Shown here piece after piece: positions 52,882 to 62,152 of a stretch of 64,000 nucleotides of DNA (position 1 is its first letter; every line of letters begins with the position of its first letter). The notes beneath the pieces are model-generated. The model was not told where the DNA came from. It was given only the letters and a program-made list of their open reading frames with translations, and did no database searches. Location: assembly GCA_902521465.1 (NCBI GenBank), contig CABYRL010000001.1, positions 186,001 through 250,000 on the forward strand, in the 5' to 3' direction. Both the position numbers and the translations under genes were made by a program. The DNA is from an uncultured Alphaproteobacteria bacterium. GTDB taxonomy: Bacteria > Pseudomonadota > Alphaproteobacteria > HIMB59.

Positions 52882-52956
52882 TGGAGCGGGCGAAGGGATT
52901 CGAACCCTCGACTTCAACCTTGGCAAGGTTGCGCTCTACCCCTGAGCTACGCCCGC
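52882..52956 (-). tRNA. tRNA-Gly (anticodon GCC)
   Basis: The gene reads GCGGGCGTAGCTCAGGGGTA at its 5' end, has anticodon loop TTGCCAA (GCC), T-loop TTCGAAT, a 7-bp acceptor stem and an encoded CCA: 75 bases with CCA. The 3' part is duplicated at 50545-50590, so this gene is the attachment site for the adjoining island and was restored intact after integration. Confidence 0.95.
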
Positions 52957-53066
52957 GTATTTAAATTATTAAACGTAATATTTTATAAACCTCCTTTTTA
53001 GGGCTATCAAGGTAAAAGGAAGATTATTATTGTTGTAAATAACTTATTTAATGCCATTTTTAATAT

Positions 53067-53936
53067 ATGAGCAATGTAGTTGATATTAACGAAGATCAAT
53101 TTGTAAATGAAGTTATCGAAAAGTCCAGAACTATACCAGTTATTGTTGATTTTTGGGCACCATGGTGTGGCCCCTGTAAGCAGTTAACTCCTATTTTAGA
53201 AAAAGTTGTTAATCAAAAAAACGGCAAGATAATTTTGGCCAAAATTAATGTTGATAAAAACCAGGGTATTGCCGCACAATTAAATATTCAATCAATACCT
53301 ACTGTTTACGGATTTATTGATGGGAAGCCCATAGATGCTTTTCAAGGCGCTCAACCAGAAAGTAAAGTTGAATTAATGATTAATAAAATGATCGACGCAA
53401 CTCCTGGTAATGAAATTCCTAAATTGATAGATGAAGCAGATCAATTATTCAAAGATGAAAAATTTGACGAGTCTTTGATTAGTTATGAAAAACTTGCAGG
53501 TATGGACCCTGGTAATCAAAAAGTAATTGCTGGTTTATTGAGATGTTTAATACAACTCAAACGTTTTGAGGATGCAAACGAAATGTTCGAGTCCCTAGAT
53601 GAAAAAATATTAAAAAGTGATGAAATATCAAAGATCAAAAAACTTATAAAAAATTCTAATAAAGAAGACACTGGTATTTCTTGTGAAAAATTAGCTGAAC
53701 AATTAAAAATGAACCCAAATGATAAAGTTTTAAGATTTAAATTAGCTGAGTGTTATTTGTCTTCAAGTGAAACTAAAAAAGGGTTTGACGAGCTTTTAAA
53801 TTTATTTGCACAAGACTCAAGTTGGAATGAGAGTGCTGCCAAAAAAAAACTTTTAGAATATTTTGATTTATTAGGTTTTAGTGATCCAAATGTTATTGAT
53901 GCTCGAAGAAAATTATCTAGTATAATGTTTAAATAA
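53067..53936 (+). CDS. Thioredoxin-like co-chaperone (YbbN/CnoX family)
   Basis: This 289-residue protein has a thioredoxin domain (residues 1-110) with an intact WAPWCGPCKQ active site and cis-proline SIPT, followed by TPR-like helices (about 120-289). CnoX/YbbN proteins hold oxidised substrates for GroEL and DnaK; many lack the CXXC, but alphaproteobacterial members such as this keep it. Its stop overlaps the Lon-N gene start by one base (TAATG). Confidence 0.9.
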   Translation: MSNVVDINEDQFVNEVIEKSRTIPVIVDFWAPWCGPCKQLTPILEKVVNQKNGKIILAKINVDKNQGIAAQLNIQSIPTVYGFIDGKPIDAFQGAQPESKVELMINKMIDATPGNEIPKLIDEADQLFKDEKFDESLISYEKLAGMDPGNQKVIAGLLRCLIQLKRFEDANEMFESLDEKILKSDEISKIKKLIKNSNKEDTGISCEKLAEQLKMNPNDKVLRFKLAECYLSSSETKKGFDELLNLFAQDSSWNESAAKKKLLEYFDLLGFSDPNVIDARRKLSSIMFK

Positions 53937-54595
53937 TGGATGATAATATAAAAAGACTTTTTGAGGTAGACTTCAAGAATTTACCTAATTTTATTCCCAT
54001 CTTTCCTCTTGATAATGTTCTTCTTCTTCCATTTGGGAAATTACCACTCAATATATTTGAAGAGAGATATATTAAAATGACTCTTGATAGTCTTAAAACT
54101 GATAGAATGATTGGCATTATCCAACCCAAAAATAACAACAATGAACTCTTTCAAATGGGCTGTATAGGAAAAATTACTTCTTATATTGAAACACCAGACT
54201 ACAGACTTGTTCTTAATCTAGAGGGAATTTGCAGATTTGTTCTTAACGAAAGAAACCTTAACTCACATGGTTACTATCAAGCAAACATTAATTGTGATGA
54301 CTACATAGAGGATCTAAATAATATTGAACCAAGCATTGATCGAACAGGCTTGATACAGAAATATACTAACTTTTTTAAGATGAAAAAATTAGATATTGAT
54401 AAAGATGTACTCTCAGAAACTTCAAATCTACAACTATTATCAACTTTAGCTATGCTCGCTCCATTCAATAAAATAGATAAACAAGCCATATTAGAGTCAC
54501 CTAATATTTCATCAAGAAATGACACAATTAATTCAATACTTGATTTGAATACATTTCAGGTTGTAAGTAATAATAAATCTAATCAATTAAATTGA
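53936..54595 (+). CDS. Lon N-terminal (substrate-binding) domain protein
   Basis: This 219-residue protein contains only the LON substrate-binding fold (IPIFPLDNVLLLPFGKLPLNIFEERY, then IGIIQPK and GCIGKI), without ATPase or protease domains. Standalone members are common in alphaproteobacteria downstream of ybbN/cnoX and are presumed to help protein quality control. It is co-translated with the thioredoxin-like gene and convergent with the ubiH-type gene, overlapping its end by 17 bases. Confidence 0.88.
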   Translation: MDDNIKRLFEVDFKNLPNFIPIFPLDNVLLLPFGKLPLNIFEERYIKMTLDSLKTDRMIGIIQPKNNNNELFQMGCIGKITSYIETPDYRLVLNLEGICRFVLNERNLNSHGYYQANINCDDYIEDLNNIEPSIDRTGLIQKYTNFFKMKKLDIDKDVLSETSNLQLLSTLAMLAPFNKIDKQAILESPNISSRNDTINSILDLNTFQVVSNNKSNQLN

Positions 54596-55700
54596 GTTTA
54601 CCCATGGCTTGTTTTATGAATAATTTCCTTAATGCACTTATATTTTGCAATCCCTGATAGCCTAATTTAATTAATTTAGAATTAACGTTATTTTGATTTT
54701 CATAAAGCATATTAATTAAGGATGTAAAACCTAAATAAGCAAAACTTTCAACTACTCTTCTTGAGTAATAAATGTAATTAAAAATTTCACCTTCAAATTT
54801 ATGTTGGTCGATAAGTTTGTGCAATGTTTGAATATCTTTAACTCCCAAGTTCCAACCTTGGCCTGCAACAGGATGAATAGATTTGAGGGTATCGCCTATG
54901 AAGATAAAATTTTTATTAAATTTTGTTAAGTGTGGAATTACCGGAAATTTATATAGTTCCTTATCGAATGACATTTGACCGTGAGATATATAGAAATGCT
55001 TATTAATAAGAGCTTTTATTTTGATAAATGAAGTATTTTTATTTGTAGAAAAAATAAATGTAGACTTGTTACTGTTTGATGATGGGGAGGGCAAAACAGC
55101 GAGTGGTCCCTCTTTGTTAAAAATTTCGTAAGCAGTACTGTTGTGACATATTTTATGTTGAAAAAAACCAACGTATGAAAAATCTCCATTATTAAAAACA
55201 ATTTTTTTTTGTTTAGACTCAGAGATTATTTTTTTACCTATACTCAAAATTATTTTTTTAAAAGAATAATTTTTACTATTAATCTCAATAGGGGTATTTG
55301 GCTTTAAGCTATCAATATTAATTTTTACATTTAATTTTAATATTTTTAAGATTTTTAATTTTTGTAAAATTATCTTATGTAATTCTGCATTATATATAAC
55401 ATTGCCCATGATTTCTTTATCATTTTTAAAAATAAGTGGCAAAGAATTGATATAATCTTTGATAATAATTTTTTTTATTAATTGTGGCTTAGTTTTTATA
55501 TCATCCCATATACCAAGCTGTAATAAAAACTCCTTAGAATTAGCATTGACTGCTAATGTTCTTTGGTCTGATTTGATTTCACTTTTATCATCTATTACTA
55601 GCACTTTTAATTTTCTTTTATGAAGAGATAGCGCTGTAAGCGAACCTATAAGTCCTCCTCCTACAATCAAAAAATCATATTTAGATATTTTATTTTTCAT
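54579..55700 (-). CDS. UbiH/COQ6-family FAD monooxygenase
   Basis: This 373-residue flavin hydroxylase probably acts in ubiquinone ring hydroxylation. It has the dinucleotide motif IVGGGLIGSLTALSL (residues 11-25) and the second FAD motif FIGDTLKSIHPVAGQGWNLGVKD. It is diverged between these points and slightly shorter than usual (about 400). Which ring position it hydroxylates (UbiH, UbiF/UbiL or UbiI type) is not readable. It is divergent from ftsK with 26 bases between the starts. Confidence 0.83.
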   Translation of the reverse strand: MKNKISKYDFLIVGGGLIGSLTALSLHKRKLKVLVIDDKSEIKSDQRTLAVNANSKEFLLQLGIWDDIKTKPQLIKKIIIKDYINSLPLIFKNDKEIMGNVIYNAELHKIILQKLKILKILKLNVKINIDSLKPNTPIEINSKNYSFKKIILSIGKKIISESKQKKIVFNNGDFSYVGFFQHKICHNSTAYEIFNKEGPLAVLPSPSSNSNKSTFIFSTNKNTSFIKIKALINKHFYISHGQMSFDKELYKFPVIPHLTKFNKNFIFIGDTLKSIHPVAGQGWNLGVKDIQTLHKLIDQHKFEGEIFNYIYYSRRVVESFAYLGFTSLINMLYENQNNVNSKLIKLGYQGLQNISALRKLFIKQAMGKLNLID

Positions 55701-55726
55701 TTAGACGCTTATATTTATTTAATAAA

Positions 55727-57799
55727 ATGAAAAGTAACTATATTCCAGAAATTTTAAAAGAAAAGCTCTCATCAATTTATTATTTTGTATACTTTTTATC
55801 CCTACTTTTGGTTTCAGTTATTTCAGCTATTGCCTTATTAACTTTCGATATTAATGATAATTCATTTTTAACTAGCACAAATGCACCATCAGGAAATTTA
55901 TTAGGAGATTTTGGATCTTTTTATGCAAGCTTTATTTTTTACACTTTTGGAATATTAGGTTACCTGATAGTCATATTTTTTTTTATTTGTTCTATATTAG
56001 TGTTAGTTAAAAAACCACCTAAATATATTTTTATCAGACTGTTATTGTTTTTTATTAGTCTGATACTAATTCCTCAATCTTTCATATATTTAGATTTTAG
56101 TATCAAATTTATTGACTTTATTGAAACTTGGGGGGAATTTGCAAATAACATTTATCGTTTACATGATTTTAATTATATCCATTATTTATTATCGTTCATT
56201 GGTCTATTAATTTTTTTGCTATCACAAAATATTATTTATTTTTTAAGATTTCCTAAAATTAAAAATATAAAAATTTTTAAAATTGATAAAAAATACTCTC
56301 TTCAACCTCAGATAAGAAAAGAACCCCTTATAAACAATATTCGAACAGAGGATAGTAGTAGAGCAGATATTTTAAGTAATGAAGAAAATGATGCTACTCC
56401 AAAATTCAAGTCATCATATCTTTCTCCATCAATTGAAATCTTGGAGAGAGATAATGATTTTTCGAAAAGCAAGAATGACAAAGACAGTATAAAAGCAAAT
56501 TCAGAATTATTAGAAAGAGTTTTTGATGATTTTAATATTGATATAGAAGTTGTAAATGTAAAGCTTGGACCTGTTGTGACATTATTTGAAATTTTACCTG
56601 CGGCAGGAATTAAAATAAATACAATCATCAATCTTGCTGATGATATATCTAGAAGCATGGGTGTTGGTGCTGTTAGGATTGCTCAAATATATGGAACCCA
56701 ATTTTTAGGTGTAGAGGTTCCAAATGATCAACGTGAGACAGTGACAATCAGGGAGCTTTTGAGTAATGATAATTTTAAGAATACCTCTTTGAAAATTCCT
56801 TTGTGCATAGGTAAAGATATATCAGGAAATATAGAGGTAATAGATTTAAGTAAAACCCCTCACTTACTTGTGGCTGGAACAACAGGTTCTGGAAAATCTG
56901 TTTTCATAAACACTTTATTAGCAAGTATACTTTATAAATTTTCTCCGGAAGAATTAAGATTGATACTCATTGATCCAAAAATGTTGGAATTGAGTGTTTA
57001 CAATGATATTGCACATTTGTTGACGCCAGTTGTCACAGAGCCAAAAAAAGCAATCATAGCATTAAAATGGGTATGTAAAGAGATGGAAAGAAGATATTCA
57101 ATGATGAATGAAGAAAATACTAGGAGCTTAGAAGGCTATAATCAAAAATCCCAGGAAAAACTTCCCTATATTGTTGTTTTTATTGATGAAATGGCAGATT
57201 TAATGATGACTGCAGGAAAAGAAGTTGAACACTATGTTCAAAGATTAGCTCAAATGGCCAGAGCGTGCGGGATACATTTAGTAATGGCTACGCAACGCCC
57301 TAGTGTCGATATAATAACAGGAAGTATAAAAGCAAACTTTCCATCAAGGATAAGTTTTCAAGTAGCTAGTAAATACGACAGTAGAACTGTGCTTGGAGAA
57401 ATTGGTGCAGAACAATTGCTTGGAAATGGCGATATGTTGATGTCAAAAAATGGTGGAAATCTAATAAGGTATCAATCTGCATTTATATCTGACAACGAGG
57501 TAAATAAATTAATTAAAGAAATTAAAAAATCTCAAGATGTGCATTATTTAGATGAGTTAGATGAAATTATCAAAAATAATGATGAAAACTTTGAAAACCT
57601 AAGTGATGAAGATGAGGCGATGGTAGCTAAGGCTATTGATCTAATAAAGTCTACGAATAAAGCCTCCACTAGTTTTCTTCAAAGGAATTTTCAAATTGGA
57701 TATAACAAAGCTGCACGAATTATGGAAGCATTAGAGCAAAGAGGAGTTGTCTCTCCACCAAATCACACTGGTAAAAGAGAAATTTTAATTAATACTTAA
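55727..57799 (+). CDS. ftsK: DNA translocase FtsK
   Basis: FtsK pumps chromosome DNA at the division septum and activates XerCD at dif. The 690-residue protein has four or five N-terminal helices (to about residue 185), a shortened linker, and the motor domain with Walker A LVAGTTGSGKSVFINTLL and Walker B PYIVVFIDEMADLMM. The C-terminal gamma winged helix (SFLQRNFQIGYNKAARIMEALEQRGVV) reads KOPS sequences. At 690 residues it is among the compact forms. Its end overlaps the convergent next gene by 15 bases. Confidence 0.95.
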   Translation: MKSNYIPEILKEKLSSIYYFVYFLSLLLVSVISAIALLTFDINDNSFLTSTNAPSGNLLGDFGSFYASFIFYTFGILGYLIVIFFFICSILVLVKKPPKYIFIRLLLFFISLILIPQSFIYLDFSIKFIDFIETWGEFANNIYRLHDFNYIHYLLSFIGLLIFLLSQNIIYFLRFPKIKNIKIFKIDKKYSLQPQIRKEPLINNIRTEDSSRADILSNEENDATPKFKSSYLSPSIEILERDNDFSKSKNDKDSIKANSELLERVFDDFNIDIEVVNVKLGPVVTLFEILPAAGIKINTIINLADDISRSMGVGAVRIAQIYGTQFLGVEVPNDQRETVTIRELLSNDNFKNTSLKIPLCIGKDISGNIEVIDLSKTPHLLVAGTTGSGKSVFINTLLASILYKFSPEELRLILIDPKMLELSVYNDIAHLLTPVVTEPKKAIIALKWVCKEMERRYSMMNEENTRSLEGYNQKSQEKLPYIVVFIDEMADLMMTAGKEVEHYVQRLAQMARACGIHLVMATQRPSVDIITGSIKANFPSRISFQVASKYDSRTVLGEIGAEQLLGNGDMLMSKNGGNLIRYQSAFISDNEVNKLIKEIKKSQDVHYLDELDEIIKNNDENFENLSDEDEAMVAKAIDLIKSTNKASTSFLQRNFQIGYNKAARIMEALEQRGVVSPPNHTGKREILINT

Positions 57800-58315
57800 C
57801 TTTAAAATTCCAGATTTTGATGAAAACCTGATTTCATAATTTAAATCATTGTATATCTGATTTTTCAAATTAGTTAAATGAGTGTCTAACTTATTTAGAA
57901 ATATATCTTTATCTTTTGGCCAAATATTTTTCATTAATTCTAATTTTTCAATACCATTTTCTAAATTCAATGACAAATATATCATAATATTATTTTGAAT
58001 TTCACTAAGTAGAGTGGTTTTTTTATCGCTTTTTATGAGTTGTTTAAATGGGTAGTAATAAAAATTATCTATATAAATATTTTTATTTGATACAAAATCA
58101 TAAATTTTATCAAGCATTTCGTTAAATTTACATGGCAGATTAAACTTTATTTTTTCATCTTTCATCAGACAATATAAAAATTTTTCATCTTGATAAAATT
58201 TTAGTTTAAAAAAAAATTTATTTGAATATTCAGTCATTAGGAAAAATTTTTTTTGTTTTATAAGATTAATAATATTTTTTTTTAAAAAATTATCATTGCA
58301 CTCAATATTAATCAT
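57785..58315 (-). CDS. Hypothetical protein with a winged-helix-like C-terminus
   Basis: This 176-residue protein has an unrecognised, lysine-rich and aromatic N-terminal part. Its C-terminal 75 residues (IYLSLNLENGIEKLELMKNIWPKDKDIFLNKLDTHLTNLKNQI) resemble the DNA-binding winged helix of OmpR-type regulators, with a beta hairpin at the end (RFSSKSGILKL). The receiver domain is absent. It directly follows the lolA gene. Possibly a diverged transcription factor; low certainty. Confidence 0.45.
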   Translation of the reverse strand: MINIECNDNFLKKNIINLIKQKKFFLMTEYSNKFFFKLKFYQDEKFLYCLMKDEKIKFNLPCKFNEMLDKIYDFVSNKNIYIDNFYYYPFKQLIKSDKKTTLLSEIQNNIMIYLSLNLENGIEKLELMKNIWPKDKDIFLNKLDTHLTNLKNQIYNDLNYEIRFSSKSGILKLSIN

Positions 58316-58798
58316 TTAAAAATTATAATCCCAAAACGGGCTCCAAGAAAAATAAATATCCTTAATCGGCATATTTTTACATTCCTTTAAATAAACAGTC
58401 ATATTGCCTGCATCAGATAAGACTATTATTCTTTTTATTACTTTATCAGTCTTGCTAAATTCAACTTTTATAATAGAATTTGTTATTTGGTATTCTTCTT
58501 CTACTTCTGGAAAATCACTAATTATATTGACAATAGCTTCAAGGGTATCTGAGTTTTTAGTTATTCTAAAGAACTTAGATTTATCTCTATTTTCAACGTA
58601 AAAAAACAAATTATCTTTATGTATTATTGTATATAAATTTTGAGAAAAGTATTGGTACCTAAATTTTTTATCTTTTACAACTATGGCCCCCTGGTGAGTA
58701 TCACCTGTTTGATGAACTTCCTCAAATAAACAAGACAATTCAATGGCTGCTGTATTTTTACTAATAAATAAAACCAATAATAAAAATATATATCTCAT
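58316..58798 (-). CDS. lolA: Outer-membrane lipoprotein carrier LolA (diverged)
   Basis: LolA ferries lipoproteins from LolCDE across the periplasm. The 160-residue protein has a signal peptide (residues 1-17), a beta-sheet core (GAIVVKDKKFRYQYFSQN, LFFYVENRDKSKFFRI) and a C-terminal region (VYLKECKNMPIKDIYFSW) with the expected LolA pattern. It is shorter than the usual 200 residues. Location beside ftsK is typical of alphaproteobacterial lolA, which strengthens an otherwise weak similarity. It overlaps the YggS gene by 4 bases. Confidence 0.68.
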   Translation of the reverse strand: MRYIFLLLVLFISKNTAAIELSCLFEEVHQTGDTHQGAIVVKDKKFRYQYFSQNLYTIIHKDNLFFYVENRDKSKFFRITKNSDTLEAIVNIISDFPEVEEEYQITNSIIKVEFSKTDKVIKRIIVLSDAGNMTVYLKECKNMPIKDIYFSWSPFWDYNF

Positions 58799-59427
58799 AA
58801 AAAAATTAATGAGCCTATACGTATTATATCACTATTGCAATTTAGAGCATATTTGTAATCATTGCTCATTCCCATACTTAGCTTTAAACTTTTGTCAATT
58901 TTATCTCTTATATTTCTCATTTGATTAAAATATTTGGATGGATCATCTAAATTTGGTGGGATGCACATTAATCCAACAATATTAAGTTTTTTATTTAAAG
59001 AATACCTATATAAATCAGGTAACTCTTCAACAGAAATACCAGATTTCTGACTCTCGTGTCCTATGTTTACTTGAATATAAAATTCTTTTGTTATTGAAGT
59101 TTCTTTATGTAATAACTTACATATTTCGTCTACAAGTGAAATTCTATCAATAGTTTGAATAGTATCAAAAATTTTAATTGCTATTTTGACTTTATTAGTT
59201 TGTAGAGGTCCAATCATATGAAGTTTTAAATTTTTTCTATCATTTAAATTTTCATATTTTAATTTTGCTTCTTGAACTCTATTCTCTCCAAATAAAAGAA
59301 ATTTTTCAGATATCAGAGCCTCTATGTCTCGAATAGTTTGATTTTTCGTTACAATCATTAATTCAGATTTTTTAAAATTTTTTAAATTTGTAACTATGGA
59401 ATTGAGGTTAGAAAAATTTATAGGCAA
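58795..59427 (-). CDS. PLP homeostasis protein, YggS/PLPBP family
   Basis: This 210-residue alanine-racemase-like TIM barrel binds pyridoxal phosphate without known catalysis and buffers PLP. The PLP lysine is in LMIVTKNQTI; further segments are FGENRVQEAKLKY, LHMIGPLQTNKVK, VNIGHESQKSG and LSMGMSNDYKYAL, ending IRIGSLIF. Two usual features are slightly altered (IGPLQTNK for IGxLQxNK fits well; CNSDIIRIGS for GSTxVRIGxxIFG). It lies 5 bases after the sulfotransferase-like gene and overlaps lolA. Confidence 0.9.
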   Translation of the reverse strand: MPINFSNLNSIVTNLKNFKKSELMIVTKNQTIRDIEALISEKFLLFGENRVQEAKLKYENLNDRKNLKLHMIGPLQTNKVKIAIKIFDTIQTIDRISLVDEICKLLHKETSITKEFYIQVNIGHESQKSGISVEELPDLYRYSLNKKLNIVGLMCIPPNLDDPSKYFNQMRNIRDKIDKSLKLSMGMSNDYKYALNCNSDIIRIGSLIFL

Positions 59428-59432
59428 TTTAT

Positions 59433-60401
59433 TTATATGTCTTTAGTATTATAATTAATCAAATTGATATTTCTTGATAAGAATTTATCTTCACTTTTCG
59501 AAAGATCTAATTGTTGATCTTTTGGAAATTCATTCTCATTAATATATTTTTTTATTGTTTCGTAATCGACTTTTAAATCTGAGTGATATTGTTTTAGATG
59601 TTGTACAACATCAATTAAAATATTTTCTGTATCATTAACTAATTCATCGTAACTAATCAATTTGCCCTTATAAGCACTAACAACATTAGGATCTGACCAA
59701 GAATTAATGTTGGTATTATAATTTGTCTTATTCTCATAAACCTTAAATTGATCCTCTTTCAAAGTATCAGAAAGATATAATTTTTCAGTATAATTAAATA
59801 ATTCATTATATGCCTCCTCTGCTGTTTCAAGTTTTTTTTTATATCTTAAAAATAAATCTTTAAGATCTCTAATTACATAAAAGTAACAAAGTGTAGTGTT
59901 AGGGTAAATTAGGTAATTTTTTGGCTTTGACTCAAAAAACGCTGCGCAGGTATCAAATATAAATAAGTCTTGTTCGTTATTATAAAGTAATAAGTTCTGA
60001 AACAATCCTGCATATTTTACAATTTCATTAAATTTTATTTCTTCTGGGACACCATGCCCTTTAAAAGAAGAAAAGTAATGTGACAAGGACTGTGCAAAAT
60101 TACCTGCATAAAATAGGCCTTTATAATTTATGTTTAAATAAAATTGTAAAAATTTATTGATATATTTTTGATCATCAGAGTCAAAACTAATGGTCCAAAT
60201 TATTTTCTTTTTATGCAAATTTACATTCGATAAATCATTTAAATGTTTATCTATAGATTTTAAAACAAAAAAATATATTAATGGATCGCTATTTTTGAGA
60301 TTTTTAATTTCTTCATAAGCTTTTTCGAAATTTTTGTTAGTAATGTGGTCAACTATTAATTTGACAAGATAATTATATTTTATTTTTTTAATTAAATTCA
60401 T
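59433..60401 (-). CDS. Diverged sulfotransferase-like protein
   Basis: This 322-residue protein is divergent from a clear TPR-sulfotransferase. It contains elements of the sulfotransferase fold: FYVIRDLKDLFLRYKKK (like the 3'-phosphate-binding region), a segment NINSWSDPNVVSAYKGKLISYDELVND and an ending rich in Asn. The P-loop-like start (usually RSGTT) is replaced by ISFDSDDQKYINKFL. It may be inactive or specialised. With the facing gene it could modify surface peptides or glycans by sulfation. Confidence 0.5.
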   Translation of the reverse strand: MNLIKKIKYNYLVKLIVDHITNKNFEKAYEEIKNLKNSDPLIYFFVLKSIDKHLNDLSNVNLHKKKIIWTISFDSDDQKYINKFLQFYLNINYKGLFYAGNFAQSLSHYFSSFKGHGVPEEIKFNEIVKYAGLFQNLLLYNNEQDLFIFDTCAAFFESKPKNYLIYPNTTLCYFYVIRDLKDLFLRYKKKLETAEEAYNELFNYTEKLYLSDTLKEDQFKVYENKTNYNTNINSWSDPNVVSAYKGKLISYDELVNDTENILIDVVQHLKQYHSDLKVDYETIKKYINENEFPKDQQLDLSKSEDKFLSRNINLINYNTKDI

Positions 60402-60417
60402 TGTAATATATGCATAA

Positions 60418-62016
60418 ATGAAGACAGTGAATTTGTCAAAAATTATCCAACTGGTTAACTCAGGAAATTACTCTAAGGCAGAATTTGAGTTGAAGAACTT
60501 AATCAAGAGTCAACCAAAAAATTTTATTCTGAATAAAATATATGGTGTATCGTTAATGGCACAGCAAAAATATCTTCTTGCAATCAGGGCATTTGAAATT
60601 TGCCAAAATTTAAACGGCGACGATTATGATGTTAATGTAAATTTATCTTATTTATTTTCAAAAACACAAGACTATAAGATGTCTCTTCTTTACTCAAAAA
60701 ATTCAATAAATATTGATGCTAATAGGCCAGAGGCTTATCAAAATATGGCTGAATGCTATTTAAATCTTAAGAGGTTTGATGAAGCTGAAAAATATATTTT
60801 ATCTGCTATCAATAAACGAGGAGGATTAGAGTCTAAAGAAATAGTAAAATTTCAAGACACCCTTAATCTTTATGGTGATATTTTATTAGCAAAAAAGGAA
60901 AAAAAAAGATTTTGTGATTATGTATTTGAAATTTTAGATAGAGGTAATCATCTTGATCAATTACTGATTTCTCTTATCAGAATTAATAAACATAATATGA
61001 AAAAAATATATCTTGATAAAATGGATTATATTTTAAAAAATATTAATTCAATTAAGTCATTAAAGTCAAGATCTCTTACTGAGTCTAATATATATTTTAT
61101 ACTCGCAGAATATTTTCAGAAAGTAGATAATCACAAATCAGAAAAATATTATTTAAAAGCTAATGGTATAATAGCATCTCTTCAAAGGGGATCTTTATAT
61201 AACAGGCAAAAAAGAATATCCAACATAATTAATAGTTTAAAGAATTATAAAATACAAGACACCGATTTTGAGAAATTATCAAAAAAGGGTGATGGATTAA
61301 TTTTTGTAATTGGTATGCCAAGGTCAGGAACGACACTTTTGGAGTCGATAATCTCAACAGCAGATGACTGTGTTGCAGGTGGTGAAAAATTATTTTTTTC
61401 ATTAGAGATAGATCAACAATTAAGAGAAGAAAAAAAATTAAATTTAGATAACGTCTTTCTTAGTAGTCTTGGGGATAGGTATTTAGAAACAATAGCAATT
61501 CAAAGAAATGGTAAAAAATTTTTTATTGATAAACTACCAGAAAATTTTATGTATGTTGGCTACATTAAAAAAATTTTTCCTAAAGCTAAATTTATTCACA
61601 TATACAGGGATCCCTGGGACAATGCTATTTCACTTTTTAAGCAAAATTACGCATTCAATTTATCATATAGTTCTAGTTTTTTTGGTATTGCGTTAGAATA
61701 TGCAAATTATGAGTATATAATGAGCTATTGGAGAAAAAGTAGTGAGCAAGTTTCTTTTGTGGATGTAGATTACAAAGAGCTAGTTTCAAAAACAAAATTA
61801 ATTACAAAAAAAATATGGGACTATTGCGGCTTAGATGGGGAGTATAATGAGGAAAGAAGATTAGATTTTTTTAGTCCTACCGCAAGCAAACAACAAGTTA
61901 CAAAAGATATATTCCAAACATCATTAGAAAAGGGTGATTTTAGTGAGTTTAAATCTCAGTTTTTAGAAGATTTAAATCAGCAGAGAAAGTATTGGGAGGA
62001 TAATGCAGATTATTAG
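60418..62016 (+). CDS. TPR domain sulfotransferase
   Basis: This 532-residue fusion has TPR repeats in residues 1-~230 (AEFELKNLIKSQPKNFILN, then PEAYQNMAECYLNLKRFDEAEKYIL). A PAPS-dependent sulfotransferase domain follows from about 295, with the 5'-phosphosulfate loop VIGMPRSGTTLLESII and the 3'-phosphate site FIHIYRDPWDNAISLFKQ. Similar TPR-sulfotransferases occur in marine alphaproteobacteria, where they resemble tyrosylprotein sulfotransferases; the target is unknown. It starts 16 bases from the divergent gene and ends at a strong terminator. Confidence 0.85.
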   Translation: MKTVNLSKIIQLVNSGNYSKAEFELKNLIKSQPKNFILNKIYGVSLMAQQKYLLAIRAFEICQNLNGDDYDVNVNLSYLFSKTQDYKMSLLYSKNSINIDANRPEAYQNMAECYLNLKRFDEAEKYILSAINKRGGLESKEIVKFQDTLNLYGDILLAKKEKKRFCDYVFEILDRGNHLDQLLISLIRINKHNMKKIYLDKMDYILKNINSIKSLKSRSLTESNIYFILAEYFQKVDNHKSEKYYLKANGIIASLQRGSLYNRQKRISNIINSLKNYKIQDTDFEKLSKKGDGLIFVIGMPRSGTTLLESIISTADDCVAGGEKLFFSLEIDQQLREEKKLNLDNVFLSSLGDRYLETIAIQRNGKKFFIDKLPENFMYVGYIKKIFPKAKFIHIYRDPWDNAISLFKQNYAFNLSYSSSFFGIALEYANYEYIMSYWRKSSEQVSFVDVDYKELVSKTKLITKKIWDYCGLDGEYNEERRLDFFSPTASKQQVTKDIFQTSLEKGDFSEFKSQFLEDLNQQRKYWEDNADY

Positions 62017-62023
62017 AGAAACT

Positions 62024-62048
62024 ATGTTGCATTTTTGCAACATTTTTT
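62024..62048 (+). terminator. Intrinsic terminator after the sulfotransferase gene
   Basis: An 8-bp perfect stem ATGTTGCA/TGCAACAT with a TTTT loop is followed by five T, starting 8 bases after the stop codon. Confidence 0.85.
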
Positions 62049-62111
62049 AATATTTTAAGAATTTTAGCCCAAAAAAGTACCATCATAGACCAATATCAAT
62101 ATTATTTGATC

Positions 62112-62127
62112 AGTTTTAATTAAAACT
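62112..62127. promoter_or_regulatory. 16-bp palindrome upstream of the porin gene
   Basis: AGTTTTAATTAAAACT, a perfect palindrome 25 bases before the porin ATG and just ahead of its ribosome-binding site (AAAGGA). It could be an operator or a leader hairpin that affects mRNA stability. It is AT-only, so chance is possible. Confidence 0.35.
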
Positions 62128-62152
62128 AATAATTAAGAAAGGAATAATTATT

